A stretch of 24,169 nt of DNA from Modestobacter sp. (GCA_025965635.1 JAOPWO010000439.1:1-24169), one strand, 5' to 3'. Shown: positions 1 through 7,377, counted from the first letter of the stretch. Made by a program: numbers and translations. Notes: generated by a model not told the origin, from the letters alone.

Positions 1-1031
1 GCCAGCGAGAGCGGGCCCGCGATGTCGACGATCAGCTCGGTCGCGGCCTGCTGCAGCTCGGAGCCGCGGAGCTTGAGCACCGAGGACGCCGGGTGCGGCT
101 TCCCGTCGGCGGAGTTTGCGACCACGCGCAGTGCGGTGAGCTCGAGCGCGACCAGCTCATTCTCCAGCTCGGCGATCCGGGCGGCCATGCGCGGGTCCTC
201 CGAGAGGGGACGGCCACCGTCGGTGATCTCGCTCGCCTTCTCCTTGGCCTCGGCCAGCAGTCGCTTGGTGTAGCCGATCCGCGCGATGCCCACGCGCTCG
301 TTGCCGAGCAGGAACTTCGCGTAGTCCCAGCCGCGGTTCTCCTCGCCGATGAGGTTCTCCGCCGGAACCCGGACGTCCTCGAAGAAGACCTCGTTGACCT
401 CGTAGCCGCCGTCGATCAGCTCGATCGGCCGCAGGGTCACGCCGGGGGAGTCCATCGGGAACAGCAGGAACGAGATGCCGCGCTGCCGCTTCTCCGCCGT
501 CGGGTCGGTGCGCACCAGGCAGAAGATCCAGTCGGCATGCTGGCCCAGCGTCGTCCAGGTCTTCTGCCCGTTGACCACGTAGTGGTCGCCGTCCCGGACG
601 GCGGCGGTGCGCAGCGAGGCCAGGTCGGACCCGGCGTCGGGCTCGGAGAAGCCCTGGCACCACCAGATGTCCAGGTTCGCCGTCGCCGGCAGGAACCGCT
701 CCTTCTGCTCCTGGTTGCCGAACGCCGCGATCACCGGGCCCACCATCGAGGTGTTGAACGCCAGCGGCGGGGGCACGCAGGCCGCCATCATCTCCTCGTG
801 CCAGATGTGGCGCTGCAGCGGCGTCCAGCCGCGGCCGCCCCACTCCTCCGGCCAGTGCGGGACGGCGAGACCAGCGGCGTTGAGCGCGCGCTGGGCCGCC
901 ACGATCTGGTCCCTGCTCAGTTCACGACGAGCCGCGACCGCGTCCCGGATCGACTGCGGGACCGCGGTGGTGAAGAAGGTGCGCATCTCCTCCCGGAACG
1001 ACTGGTCCTCGGGTGACAGGTGCAAACGCAT
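1..1031 (-). CDS. Acyl-CoA dehydrogenase, C-terminus cut by window edge
   Basis: FAD-dependent dehydrogenase that would introduce an alpha-beta double bond into an acyl-CoA thioester, in beta-oxidation or a related acid catabolic route. 343 codons are present; family members are about 380-400, so roughly 50 residues lie outside the window. The N-terminal helical domain is followed by EEWGGRGW, then the flavin signature region WWCQGFSEPDAGSDLASL, then QKTWTTLGQHADWIFCLVRTD, FFEDVRVPAENLIGEEN and the helical C-terminal domain beginning at YAKFLLGNERVGIARI. This wording is closest to the large subunit of pimeloyl-CoA-type dehydrogenases, but the substrate cannot be read. The ATG at 1031 is preceded by GAGG with a 4-nt spacer. 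The gene is divergent from the GGDEF-EAL gene and shows no sign of damage in the visible part. Confidence 0.9.
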   Translation of the reverse strand, partial: MRLHLSPEDQSFREEMRTFFTTAVPQSIRDAVAARRELSRDQIVAAQRALNAAGLAVPHWPEEWGGRGWTPLQRHIWHEEMMAACVPPPLAFNTSMVGPVIAAFGNQEQKERFLPATANLDIWWCQGFSEPDAGSDLASLRTAAVRDGDHYVVNGQKTWTTLGQHADWIFCLVRTDPTAEKRQRGISFLLFPMDSPGVTLRPIELIDGGYEVNEVFFEDVRVPAENLIGEENRGWDYAKFLLGNERVGIARIGYTKRLLAEAKEKASEITDGGRPLSEDPRMAARIAELENELVALELTALRVVANSADGKPHPASSVLKLRGSELQQAATELIVDIAGPLSL

Positions 1032-1177
1032 CGGGCCTCATCCCTGAACACGGCTCCCGCCGTCTCGATCGGGTGTCTTCCGACGCCTGGCCGGGCGCCG
1101 GGACCGAACAGCCCACACGGGCTACCGGTGAGTATCCCCAAGGGCGACCGGCCCGCGACCGGACACCCCGGGAGGCC

Positions 1178-1213
1178 GCCGCCTGATCCGCCGCCTGATC
1201 CGCCGCCTGATCC
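1178..1213. repeat. 12-bp tandem repeat, three perfect copies
   Basis: The unit GCCGCCTGATCC occurs three times without mismatch at 1178-1189, 1190-1201 and 1202-1213, in noncoding DNA between divergent genes. Such minisatellites can change copy number by slippage. No regulatory role is visible. Confidence 0.9.
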
Positions 1214-1299
1214 CAGCCCTCCGGTCCCCGCCCGGTGACTCGCCCGAAGGGGGGAACTGTGCGCCGACCGGTGTAGTGGCGGCGGGCCCGGGCCGATGG

Positions 1300-1332
1300 T
1301 CCTGCAACGAGCCGGGGAGTCCGGCTGCAGGA
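1300..1332 (+). promoter_or_regulatory. Two-part hairpin upstream of the GGDEF-EAL gene
   Basis: TCCTGCA (1300-1306) pairs with TGCAGGA (1326-1332), and inside it GCCGG (1311-1315) pairs with CCGGC (1321-1325) around a GGAGT loop. The only unpaired part of the stem is the 4-nt ACGA bulge. The structure ends 16 nt before the GTG start, so it could affect translation initiation or message stability, or be a DNA operator. It does not resemble the cyclic-di-GMP riboswitch cores I know. Confidence 0.45.
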
Positions 1333-1348
1333 CGGGGGCGGGGCGAGC

Positions 1349-3424
1349 GTGACACTGCGGGCTGACGCGCCGATCGGGAGACCGGTGCCCCCCGAGGTCA
1401 TGGCCGCGGTCTTCCACAGCACGATCCTGAGCGACCGGATGGCGCTGGTCGTCGTCGCGGTCGTGGCCGGCGCCCGCACCGTGGCCTGGACCAACGACAA
1501 GGCCGTGGAGCTGTTCGGCTACGCCCCCGAGGACTTCCTCGGCCTGCCCGTCGAGCACCTGCTGCCCACCCTGCGCGGCGGGGAGCTCAAGCTGCTGCTG
1601 CGCCGGGAGCGCACCGTCTCGATGACCCTGCCGGTGCGCTCGGCGAGCGGCGCCGCGCTGGAGTGCGTCGTCAAGGCCACCCCGGACCAGGCGGGGCGCC
1701 TGTGGACGCTGCGCGTGTTCACCGTGGACGGCGATCAGGAACGCGCCGTCAAGGCCACCGCCGACGCCCACGAACGGCGCTTCGCCACCTTGACCGAGCG
1801 GTCGCCGGTCCCGATGCTGCTCTCCGAGCAGGGCATGCGGCTGGCGCACGTCAACGACGCCTTCTGCGCTCTGGTCGGCCTGCGGGCCGACCAGCTGCTG
1901 GGCACCGGCTGGCTGGGCGTGCTCCACCCCGACGACCTCGACGGCGTGCTCGAACAGGCTGCCGCGGTCCTGGACAGGGGCGAGGGCGAGGTGCAGGCCC
2001 GGCTGGTGCGGGAGGACGGCACGGTCCGGGCGACGGTCATCCGCTTCGCCCACTTCTTCACGCCCGGCGTGGGCGCTGGTTTCGTCGGCACCATCGAGGA
2101 CATCACCGAGCGGCTGGCCTTCGAGACCCGGCTCGCCCACCAGGCCCACCACGACCCGCTCACCGGTCTGCCCAACCGCACGCTGCTCGCCGAGTACGTC
2201 GCCGACCGGTTCGACCCGGCCGGGTCGGGGCTGGCCTGCATCTTCCTCGACCTGGACAACTTCAAGGTCGTCAACGACTCGCTCGGGCACGCCGCCGGTG
2301 ACGTGCTGCTCGTCGAGGTGGCCGCCCGGCTGCGGTCGGTCGTCCGCCCGAACGACCTCGTCGCCCGGTTCGGCGGGGACGAGTTCGTGGTCGTCTGCGA
2401 CGACGTCGACGAGGACGACGCGGTCGCGCTGGCCGAGCGCATCGTCGAGACGCTGGGGCGGCCGCTGCACATCGGCGGCCTGGACCACCGGCCCCGGGCG
2501 AGCATCGGGGTGACCGTGCAGACCGAGGAGCACGCCTGCGCCGAGGAGCTCATCCGCGACTGCGACATCGCCATGTACCAGGCCAAGGTCGGTGGGGGCG
2601 GCCGGATCACCGTCCTGGACCACCGGGCACGCGCGCAGGCCCGGGACAAGCTGCGCCTGGTCGCCGACCTCCGCGCCGCGATCGAGGCCCGCGACGTCAC
2701 GCTGCTCTACCAGCCCATCTTCAGCACCGCGGACGGCGCTCCGGTCGCCGTCGAGTCGCTCGCCCGGTGGGAGCACCCCGAGCGGGGTGCCATCAACCCG
2801 GCGACGTTCGTCCCGCTGGCCGAGGAGAACGGCCTGATCGCCGCCCTGGGCCTGCTGGTCCTGGACGAGACGTGCCGGCAGCTGGCCGAGTGGGACCGGG
2901 TGCTCGGCGCGGACGCACCGGCCCGGGCGAACGTCAACGTCTCCGCGCTGCAGCTCGACCGGCACCTCCGCGGGCACGTCGAGTCGGCGCTCGAGCGCCA
3001 CGGGCTGGCTGCCAGCCGGCTGTCGGTGGAGATCACCGAGTCCGCGCTGGTCAAGGACCCCGCCTCGGCGCGGACGGTGCTGTTGCAGTTGCGCGACCTC
3101 GGTGTGGAGCTGGCGATCGACGACTTCGGCACCGGCTACTCCTCGCTGGCCTACCTGCGGCACCTGCCGGTCACCTGCCTGAAGGTCGACCGGTCGTTCG
3201 TCGCCGAGCTCAGCGACGGCCACCCCGAGATCACCACCGCCGTCATCGCGCTGGCCAGCAGTCTCGGCCTGCACACCGTCGCCGAGGGCGTGGAGACCGC
3301 CGAGCAGGCCGCCGAGCTGGCCCGGCTCGGGGCCACCTACCTGCAGGGTTTCAGCCTGGCCCAGCCGATGAGCGGAGCGACCCTCACCGCCTGGTTCGCC
3401 GGCCGGCTGAGCGTCCTGCGATGA
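1349..3424 (+). CDS. PAS-PAS-GGDEF-EAL cyclic-di-GMP signalling protein
   Basis: A 691-aa probably cytoplasmic sensor that could both make and degrade cyclic di-GMP. Two PAS-like domains lie at about 17-130 and 139-255 (the second with HPDDLDGV and GTIEDITERL), then GGDEF at about 266-425 and EAL at about 434-690. The synthase motif GGDEF (342-346) is intact, with an inhibitory-site RxxD (RPND, 333-336) exactly five residues upstream. The phosphodiesterase half keeps the conserved Glu (ESL, 469-471), NVNVSALQL, EITESAL, DDFGTG (591-596) and VAEGVET, so both activities are plausible. No membrane segment is visible. The start is GTG with a weak purine-rich stretch upstream; ATG at 1400 is an alternative. 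It is followed almost directly by an HDOD gene, suggesting a two-gene unit. Confidence 0.93.
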   Translation: MTLRADAPIGRPVPPEVMAAVFHSTILSDRMALVVVAVVAGARTVAWTNDKAVELFGYAPEDFLGLPVEHLLPTLRGGELKLLLRRERTVSMTLPVRSASGAALECVVKATPDQAGRLWTLRVFTVDGDQERAVKATADAHERRFATLTERSPVPMLLSEQGMRLAHVNDAFCALVGLRADQLLGTGWLGVLHPDDLDGVLEQAAAVLDRGEGEVQARLVREDGTVRATVIRFAHFFTPGVGAGFVGTIEDITERLAFETRLAHQAHHDPLTGLPNRTLLAEYVADRFDPAGSGLACIFLDLDNFKVVNDSLGHAAGDVLLVEVAARLRSVVRPNDLVARFGGDEFVVVCDDVDEDDAVALAERIVETLGRPLHIGGLDHRPRASIGVTVQTEEHACAEELIRDCDIAMYQAKVGGGGRITVLDHRARAQARDKLRLVADLRAAIEARDVTLLYQPIFSTADGAPVAVESLARWEHPERGAINPATFVPLAEENGLIAALGLLVLDETCRQLAEWDRVLGADAPARANVNVSALQLDRHLRGHVESALERHGLAASRLSVEITESALVKDPASARTVLLQLRDLGVELAIDDFGTGYSSLAYLRHLPVTCLKVDRSFVAELSDGHPEITTAVIALASSLGLHTVAEGVETAEQAAELARLGATYLQGFSLAQPMSGATLTAWFAGRLSVLR

Positions 3425-3462
3425 CCCTGATCGACCACCTGCACACCGACCGGAGAGCCGAC

Positions 3463-4281
3463 ATGACCACGACCCTCGCGGCTGCCCCCGTCTTCGACAT
3501 CGAGGCGGTGCTGGCCAGCATCGACACGATGGCGACGCGGAAGCCCGTCGCCGCCCAGATCGTGTCGGTGGCCAACGCCGACGGGACCAGCGCCAAGGAG
3601 CTGTCGGCGGCGGTCGCCTGCGACGTGCCCCTGGCCGGCCGGGTGCTGAAGCTGGCCAACTCCGCCTACTTCGGCATGCGCGGCCGGGTCACCTCACTGC
3701 AGTTCGCCGTCACCGTCGTCGGGTTCACCACCGTGCGGACGATGGCCACCGTGGCGCTGACCGACCTGGACGACGAGTCGCGGTTGCCGGCGGACTTCTG
3801 GGACGTCAGCACCAACCTGGCGCTGGCCGCGGCCGGCCTCGCCCCGCGCTTCGGGGAGCGCCCGCAGGACGCGCTGTGCATCGGTCTGCTCGCCCAGCTC
3901 GGCGTCGCGCTGCTGCACCACAACGACCCCGGGGGCTATGCCGAGCTGAGCGCCCGGCACCCCGCCGCGGCCGCCCGGCGCACCGCCGAGGTGCGGAACT
4001 ACGGGATCCACGCGCTCCGGCTCACCTCGGTGGCGCTCGAGCAGTGGGGCTTCCCGCACTCGATGGTCCTGCCGCTGCGCGAGGTCGACGATCTCGACGC
4101 ACCCGAGGGCGGCCTGCTCCGCACCGCCTTCGAGCTCGCCGGCCGGCTGTGCGCCGCGGGCCACGAGAACGTGCCGGTCCCGGTGCTGTCCGGCGGCCGG
4201 GTGGCCGAGCGCGACCTCGCCCCGGTGTTGGAGTCGGTGCGTGCCGAGGCCGAGGAGCTGCGCCGCGCGCTGCTGGGCTGA
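3463..4281 (+). CDS. HDOD domain protein
   Basis: A 272-aa protein dominated by an HDOD domain (PF08668-like), a non-catalytic relative of HD phosphohydrolases found beside cyclic-di-GMP, chemotaxis and stress signalling genes. Recognisable stretches are LAGRVLKLANSAYFGMRGRV, LQFAVTVVGFTTVRTMA and LCIGLLAQLGVALLHHNDP. The C-terminal third is helical with no second domain that I recognise. I prefer ATG 3463, which has GGAG seven nt upstream. An in-frame ATG at 3421 overlaps the stop of the GGDEF-EAL gene as ATGA and would add 14 residues with a poor ribosome site. Co-transcription with the upstream gene is very likely, which suggests it acts as a partner or output of that sensor; this is inference. 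Confidence 0.85.
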   Translation: MTTTLAAAPVFDIEAVLASIDTMATRKPVAAQIVSVANADGTSAKELSAAVACDVPLAGRVLKLANSAYFGMRGRVTSLQFAVTVVGFTTVRTMATVALTDLDDESRLPADFWDVSTNLALAAAGLAPRFGERPQDALCIGLLAQLGVALLHHNDPGGYAELSARHPAAAARRTAEVRNYGIHALRLTSVALEQWGFPHSMVLPLREVDDLDAPEGGLLRTAFELAGRLCAAGHENVPVPVLSGGRVAERDLAPVLESVRAEAEELRRALLG

Positions 4282-4322
4282 CGGAGGACCTCCGTCCCCC
4301 CACCCGTCGCAGGCTCGGCGTG

Positions 4323-4342
4323 GGCCCCTGGAAGGGGTGGCC
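4323..4342. terminator. Candidate bidirectional terminator hairpin
   Basis: CCCCT (4325-4329) pairs with AGGGG (4333-4337) around GGA, with partly pairing GG/CC flanks, in the 61-bp gap between the convergent HDOD and DUF3616 genes. There is no U-run, as is common in actinobacteria. Confidence 0.4.
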
Positions 4343-5416
4343 TCACGGCAGCCGGACGACGTCGGCGGTGACGCATGCGTCGTCGGTGAGCCGGCCCGGT
4401 GCCGGGCTGTCGTACACGACGAGCAGCCGGGGGTCCTCGGGCGGACCGAGCAGGCCGAGGCCCTCGGCGTGGTCGTCGCCGGAGCCGAAGGGCAGGGCCA
4501 CCTCCCGGGTGAGCTGCTCGTCCCGGACCACCTGCGGTGCCTCGGCGGTGAGCGCACCGTGCCAGCGGAACACCTGCACGGGCCCGTCGAGGTCCATCGT
4601 GGGACCGGCCAGCACCAGCAGGTCAGCGCCGTGCGGGCACAGGTCCCGCACGCCGAGGCCGTCGAGGCGCAGCACGTGCTTGCGGTACAGGGCGCCGCCG
4701 CCGAACGGGGTCAGCGCCAGGCGGCCCGGGTCGTCGGGGTGCACGTCGGGCCGCAGCTCGAGCACGACCGCCCAGCCGCGCAGCACCGGTCCGCGCAGGC
4801 CGAGGTACACCCGGGGGCCGGTCACCGCGATGCCCTCGACGTCCAGCCCGTTGTCCTTCCCCGGGATCGGCAGGAAGGGGGCCAGGTGCTCGTCATCGGC
4901 CAGCAGGTCGCGCAGGTCGGTGCCGTGCGCGCCGAACACGGCCGCCCGGTGCCGGACGCCGGCCACCTCGAGCTCCCGCACCAGCGTGGGCAGCCCGTCG
5001 ACCTCGGTGACCGGGATGCGGACCAGCACCTGGCGGTTGGCCTGACCGGTGACCCTCGCCAGCCGGCTCAGTGCCTTCTCGCCGGTGTGCCGGGCTTTGA
5101 TCCGGCGACGGCGCAGGCTGTGCGACCCCACCGCCCACAGGAAGTCGCCGTGCCGCGCCAGCCCCTCGATGTCGGCCTCCTCGGCGCCGTCCGTGCCGGG
5201 CAGGTCGACGAGGTCGGCGAGCCGGTACGTGGTCTGGTCGCGGAACTCGGCGGGGTCCCGGGGGTCGTCGGCGACCAGCCGCTCCACCGTGGCGGTCTCG
5301 TCCCCGGCCACCCACAGCACCGGACCGTCGCTGCGGACCGCGGACAGGTTGGTGTGCGTCCCGGCGGTCCGCGCCTCCTGCCCGAACCGCAACCGGACGG
5401 TCCGCTCGACGCTCAT
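4343..5416 (-). CDS. DUF3616 family protein
   Basis: 357 aa, resembling the DUF3616 family, whose biochemical role is unknown to me. Typical stretches are EADIEGLARHGDFLWAVGSH, GKDNGLDVEGIAVTGPRVYL, LGLRGPVLRGWAVVLEL and AEGLGLLG. The repeated pattern of short beta-strands and Gly/Asp turns suggests a propeller-like or beta-rich fold; this is inference. No signal peptide or membrane segment is visible. The ATG at 5416 has no Shine-Dalgarno sequence but has CAGGGT seven nt upstream, matching the leaderless layout described below. The gene is divergent from the unrecognised gene at 5517, with 100 bp between the two starts. Confidence 0.72.
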   Translation of the reverse strand: MSVERTVRLRFGQEARTAGTHTNLSAVRSDGPVLWVAGDETATVERLVADDPRDPAEFRDQTTYRLADLVDLPGTDGAEEADIEGLARHGDFLWAVGSHSLRRRRIKARHTGEKALSRLARVTGQANRQVLVRIPVTEVDGLPTLVRELEVAGVRHRAAVFGAHGTDLRDLLADDEHLAPFLPIPGKDNGLDVEGIAVTGPRVYLGLRGPVLRGWAVVLELRPDVHPDDPGRLALTPFGGGALYRKHVLRLDGLGVRDLCPHGADLLVLAGPTMDLDGPVQVFRWHGALTAEAPQVVRDEQLTREVALPFGSGDDHAEGLGLLGPPEDPRLLVVYDSPAPGRLTDDACVTADVVRLP

Positions 5417-5423
5417 GGGCACG

Positions 5424-5429
5424 ACCCTG
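5424..5429 (-). promoter_or_regulatory. Candidate -10 element for a leaderless DUF3616 transcript
   Basis: On the minus strand CAGGGT is followed by 7 nt and then ATG. It matches the actinobacterial TANNNT -10 only at the two key positions (A2, T6). With a start at or next to the A of the ATG, the message would be leaderless. Confidence 0.35.
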
Positions 5430-5504
5430 GCATGCGCCGGTCGCCGGGGGCCAGCGCCCCGCCACCGCCAGGGCCCGGCGGGTGCGGCGGCGGGGGAGAG
5501 CGGG

Positions 5505-5510
5505 CACTGT
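5505..5510 (+). promoter_or_regulatory. Candidate -10 element for the gene at 5517
   Basis: CACTGT is followed by 6 nt (GGAGGG) and GTG. The purine run is only about one nt from the start codon, too close to act as a normal ribosome site, so a leaderless transcript is the better explanation. Confidence 0.35.
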
Positions 5511-5516
5511 GGAGGG

Positions 5517-6368
5517 GTGTTCGACGTCGACTTCATGGCCCTGCTGACCCGCGAGGTGCTGCGCGAGCGGGCGCCGGTGCTGATCGCCGAGGCCTGCGCA
5601 TGGACCGTCGGGCTGTCCGACCAGCCGCACCACCTGCGTCGCGGCGGCCGGTTGGTGACCACCGGGGTGACGATCGGCGTGCGGGCGGCCACCGGCCTGC
5701 CGCTCAGCGGCGAGGAGGATGGCCGGCTGGAGCTCGGGGACGCCCGGCCCGGCAGCTTCCAGGACGCGTTGAACGCTCTCGCGCCCGACGGCACCGTCTA
5801 CGTCGAGCGCTTCGATCTGCAGGTCCTGGAGCCGTTCGTGCTGGCCACCTGTGTGCAGGCCGCCGAACGGGCCCGGGCCACGCGCCGGGCGGCCTGGCTG
5901 GAGCTCCTCGATGAGCTCGGCGAGGACGGCCGGGACCTGGTCGAGGTGGTCCGGGTGGGGGAGTGGGAGGCGCCGTTGCGGATCGACGCCGAGCACCTGG
6001 TGCTGGCCGCGCTGGGCGCGGTGCCCCTGGTGGAGGTGGAGGCCGAGGGCCTCCCGCTGTCCCTGGTCCGGGCCGCTGAGGGGATCGCCCGCACCGCCGT
6101 CACGCCGGCCGCGGCGTCGCAGCCGGCCGGTCCCGATGCCGCCGGCGACGACCTCGCCGGCACGCTGTTCCTCGCCCACGCCGCCCTCGACGCGGCCGGG
6201 CTGACCCTGCCGGTGCCCCGGGCCGAGGCGGAGACCCTGGTGACCGCCCTGCTCGCCGAGGGGCTGCTGCTGGAGGAGGTGCCCGGGGTGCTCCCGCACC
6301 TGCCGGTCCAGCCGGAGACCGCCGCCGAGGTCCAGGCGATCGTCGCGGCCGCCGGCCCGGGCCTCTGA
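5517..6368 (+). CDS. Unrecognised 283-aa protein
   Basis: I do not recognise the family. The protein is acidic and Leu/Ala/Glu-rich, probably cytoplasmic and largely helical, with no membrane segment or signal peptide. The first half (to about residue 100) mixes strands and helices, including VFDVDFMALLTREVLRER. The middle (residues about 125-195) has WLELLDELGEDGRDLVEVV. An Ala/Pro-rich linker follows near residue 200, and the tail has LVTALLAEGLLLEEVPG. No Cys/His metal cluster or nucleotide-binding motif is visible. GTG 5517 is chosen because of the upstream hexamer spacing; ATG 5535 is an alternative that would remove six residues. The stop lies inside a tandem repeat that supplies three in-frame TGA codons. 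Base usage matches the neighbours. Confidence 0.7.
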   Translation: MFDVDFMALLTREVLRERAPVLIAEACAWTVGLSDQPHHLRRGGRLVTTGVTIGVRAATGLPLSGEEDGRLELGDARPGSFQDALNALAPDGTVYVERFDLQVLEPFVLATCVQAAERARATRRAAWLELLDELGEDGRDLVEVVRVGEWEAPLRIDAEHLVLAALGAVPLVEVEAEGLPLSLVRAAEGIARTAVTPAAASQPAGPDAAGDDLAGTLFLAHAALDAAGLTLPVPRAEAETLVTALLAEGLLLEEVPGVLPHLPVQPETAAEVQAIVAAAGPGL

Positions 6369-6394
6369 CAGGGCCTCTGACAGGGCCTCTGACA
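6359..6394. repeat. 12-bp tandem repeat carrying the stop codon three times
   Basis: GGGCCTCTGACA occurs three times without mismatch (6359-6370, 6371-6382, 6383-6394). The unit is four codons long, so each copy places TGA in the same frame as the upstream gene. The first TGA (6366-6368) ends the protein. Copy-number change would not alter the protein. Confidence 0.92.
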
Positions 6395-6421
6395 GGGGCC
6401 GGGGCGCCGGACACGGCCGTC

Positions 6422-6427
6422 GATACT
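6422..6427 (+). promoter_or_regulatory. Candidate -10 element for a leaderless galM-like transcript
   Basis: GATACT lies 6 nt before the ATG at 6434 and resembles TANNNT (four of six bases of TATACT-like boxes). No Shine-Dalgarno sequence is present and no clear -35 box lies 16-19 bp upstream. Confidence 0.5.
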
Positions 6428-6433
6428 GACCCG

Positions 6434-7237
6434 ATGACCGTGCACCTGCGCAGCGACGACGCCGAGCTGACCGTCGACCTCTCGGTCGGAGCCCGCTGGA
6501 CCTCGTGGCGGGTAGCCGGCCTGGAGCTGCTCACCGCGGCCGACGTGACGCTGCCCCCGGGCATGCGGGCCGGCAACTTCGTGATGGCCCCGTACGCCGG
6601 CCGGCTCGGGGGAGGGCGGGTCGTGGTGGCCGGGGCGGAGCACCAGCTGCCGCGACCGGCGCCTCCGCACGCCATCCACGGCACCGTCACCGAGCGGCCG
6701 TGGGAGGTGCTCGACGCCGGCCCGGACCGGCTGCGGTGCGCCGTCGACCTGGGCACCGACTGGCCGGCCCGAGGGCGGGTCGAGCAGCGGCTGCAGCTCG
6801 CCGATGACTCGTTGACCAGCGAACTGACCCTGCACGCCGACGACGCCATGCCGGTGACGATGGGCTGGCACCCGTGGTTCGCCCGCCGGCTCGCCCGCGG
6901 CGGGGACGCCCACTGGCTGCTCAGCGGCGGCCGGCAGTACGGGCGGTCGGCCGAGTGGCTGCCCACCCATCCCCTGACGCCGCTCCGCCCGGGCCCCTGG
7001 GACGACTGCTTCCGTGGCTTCACCGCGCCCCCGGGGCTGCGCTGGCCGGGCGCCCTCGAGCTGCGCGTGGAGTCCAGCGCCGACCACTGGGTGCTGTTCG
7101 ACGAGCGCGCCGGCGAGCTGTGCCTGGAGCCGCAGACCGGTCCGCCGGACGCCCCTGCCCTGGGCGAGGCGACCGAGGTGCCGGCCGGCGGCAGCCTCCA
7201 GCTGCGCTGCACCTGGCGCTGGCGGCAGCTGTCCTGA
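6434..7237 (+). CDS. Aldose 1-epimerase (galactose mutarotase-like)
   Basis: A 267-aa cytoplasmic sugar-ring epimerase of the GalM/YeaD superfamily, which interconverts alpha and beta anomers of aldoses or sugar phosphates. Family landmarks are in order: MAPYAGRLGGGRV (51-63, sugar/phosphate-binding Arg), the conserved His of AIHGTV (H82), the catalytic-acid His of MGWHPWF (H146) and the catalytic-base Glu of CLEPQTGPPDAP (E232). Length fits the short bacterial class. The ATG at 6434 has a -10-like hexamer 6 nt upstream and no ribosome site, so it is probably leaderless. It lies upstream of the sugar ABC transporter on the same strand but is separated from it by a hairpin and a new promoter, so a functional link is plausible and co-transcription is uncertain. 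Confidence 0.88.
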   Translation: MTVHLRSDDAELTVDLSVGARWTSWRVAGLELLTAADVTLPPGMRAGNFVMAPYAGRLGGGRVVVAGAEHQLPRPAPPHAIHGTVTERPWEVLDAGPDRLRCAVDLGTDWPARGRVEQRLQLADDSLTSELTLHADDAMPVTMGWHPWFARRLARGGDAHWLLSGGRQYGRSAEWLPTHPLTPLRPGPWDDCFRGFTAPPGLRWPGALELRVESSADHWVLFDERAGELCLEPQTGPPDAPALGEATEVPAGGSLQLRCTWRWRQLS

Positions 7238-7268
7238 CCCCGGTCGGACGGCCCGGCCCACCCTCCCA

Positions 7269-7283
7269 GGCCCCTGGGGGGCC
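7269..7283 (+). terminator. Hairpin terminator after the epimerase gene
   Basis: GGCCCC (7269-7274) and GGGGCC (7278-7283) form a perfect 6-bp stem with a TGG loop, 31 bp after the epimerase stop. No T-run follows. Confidence 0.5.
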
Positions 7284-7303
7284 GGTCGGTTCGGCCACGA
7301 AAC

Positions 7304-7318
7304 GGTCACGGCGTGACC
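7304..7318. promoter_or_regulatory. 15-bp palindrome upstream of the ABC operon promoter
   Basis: GGTCACG, one central G, CGTGACC: a perfect inverted repeat (7+1+7) located 18 bp upstream of the TTGACA box at 7337. Size and position suit a dimeric regulator of the sugar transporter operon. The regulator is not in this window, or at least is not evident. Confidence 0.55.
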
Positions 7319-7336
7319 CGGCAGGGCCTTGTGACC

Positions 7337-7366
7337 TTGACAACAGGCTGCCTGGGCCAGCACTGT
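7337..7366 (+). promoter_or_regulatory. Candidate sigma70-type promoter of the sugar ABC operon
   Basis: A perfect TTGACA (7337-7342) is followed after 18 bp by CACTGT (7361-7366), which keeps the A2 and T6 of the -10 box. The surrounding 7290-7410 stretch is visibly less GC-rich than its neighbours. The predicted transcript would have a leader of about 140 nt before the 24-codon ORF at 7511. Confidence 0.55.
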
Positions 7367-7377
7367 CACCGCGATAA

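Larger units (their letters stand above)
1032..1348. other. Intergenic region between divergent genes
   Basis: 317 bp without a supportable gene, separating the acyl-CoA dehydrogenase (-) and the PAS-GGDEF-EAL gene (+). It holds a three-copy 12-bp tandem repeat (1178-1213) and a hairpin just before the plus-strand start (1300-1332). I could not identify convincing -35/-10 pairs on either strand. Confidence 0.6.

Noticed and set aside
1178..1213. CRISPR-like array
   Set aside because: The repeats are only 12 bp and contiguous, with no spacers and no cas genes nearby.
1234..1348. Cyclic-di-GMP riboswitch upstream of the GGDEF-EAL gene
   Set aside because: A hairpin is present, but I cannot find the conserved core of GEMM-I or the pseudoknot layout of GEMM-II.
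917..3274. 785-codon open frame on the minus strand across the PAS-GGDEF-EAL gene
   Set aside because: It is antisense to a clearly recognisable protein, low in complexity (Gln/Gly/Asp/Val-rich) and matches no family. Long antisense frames are expected at this GC content.
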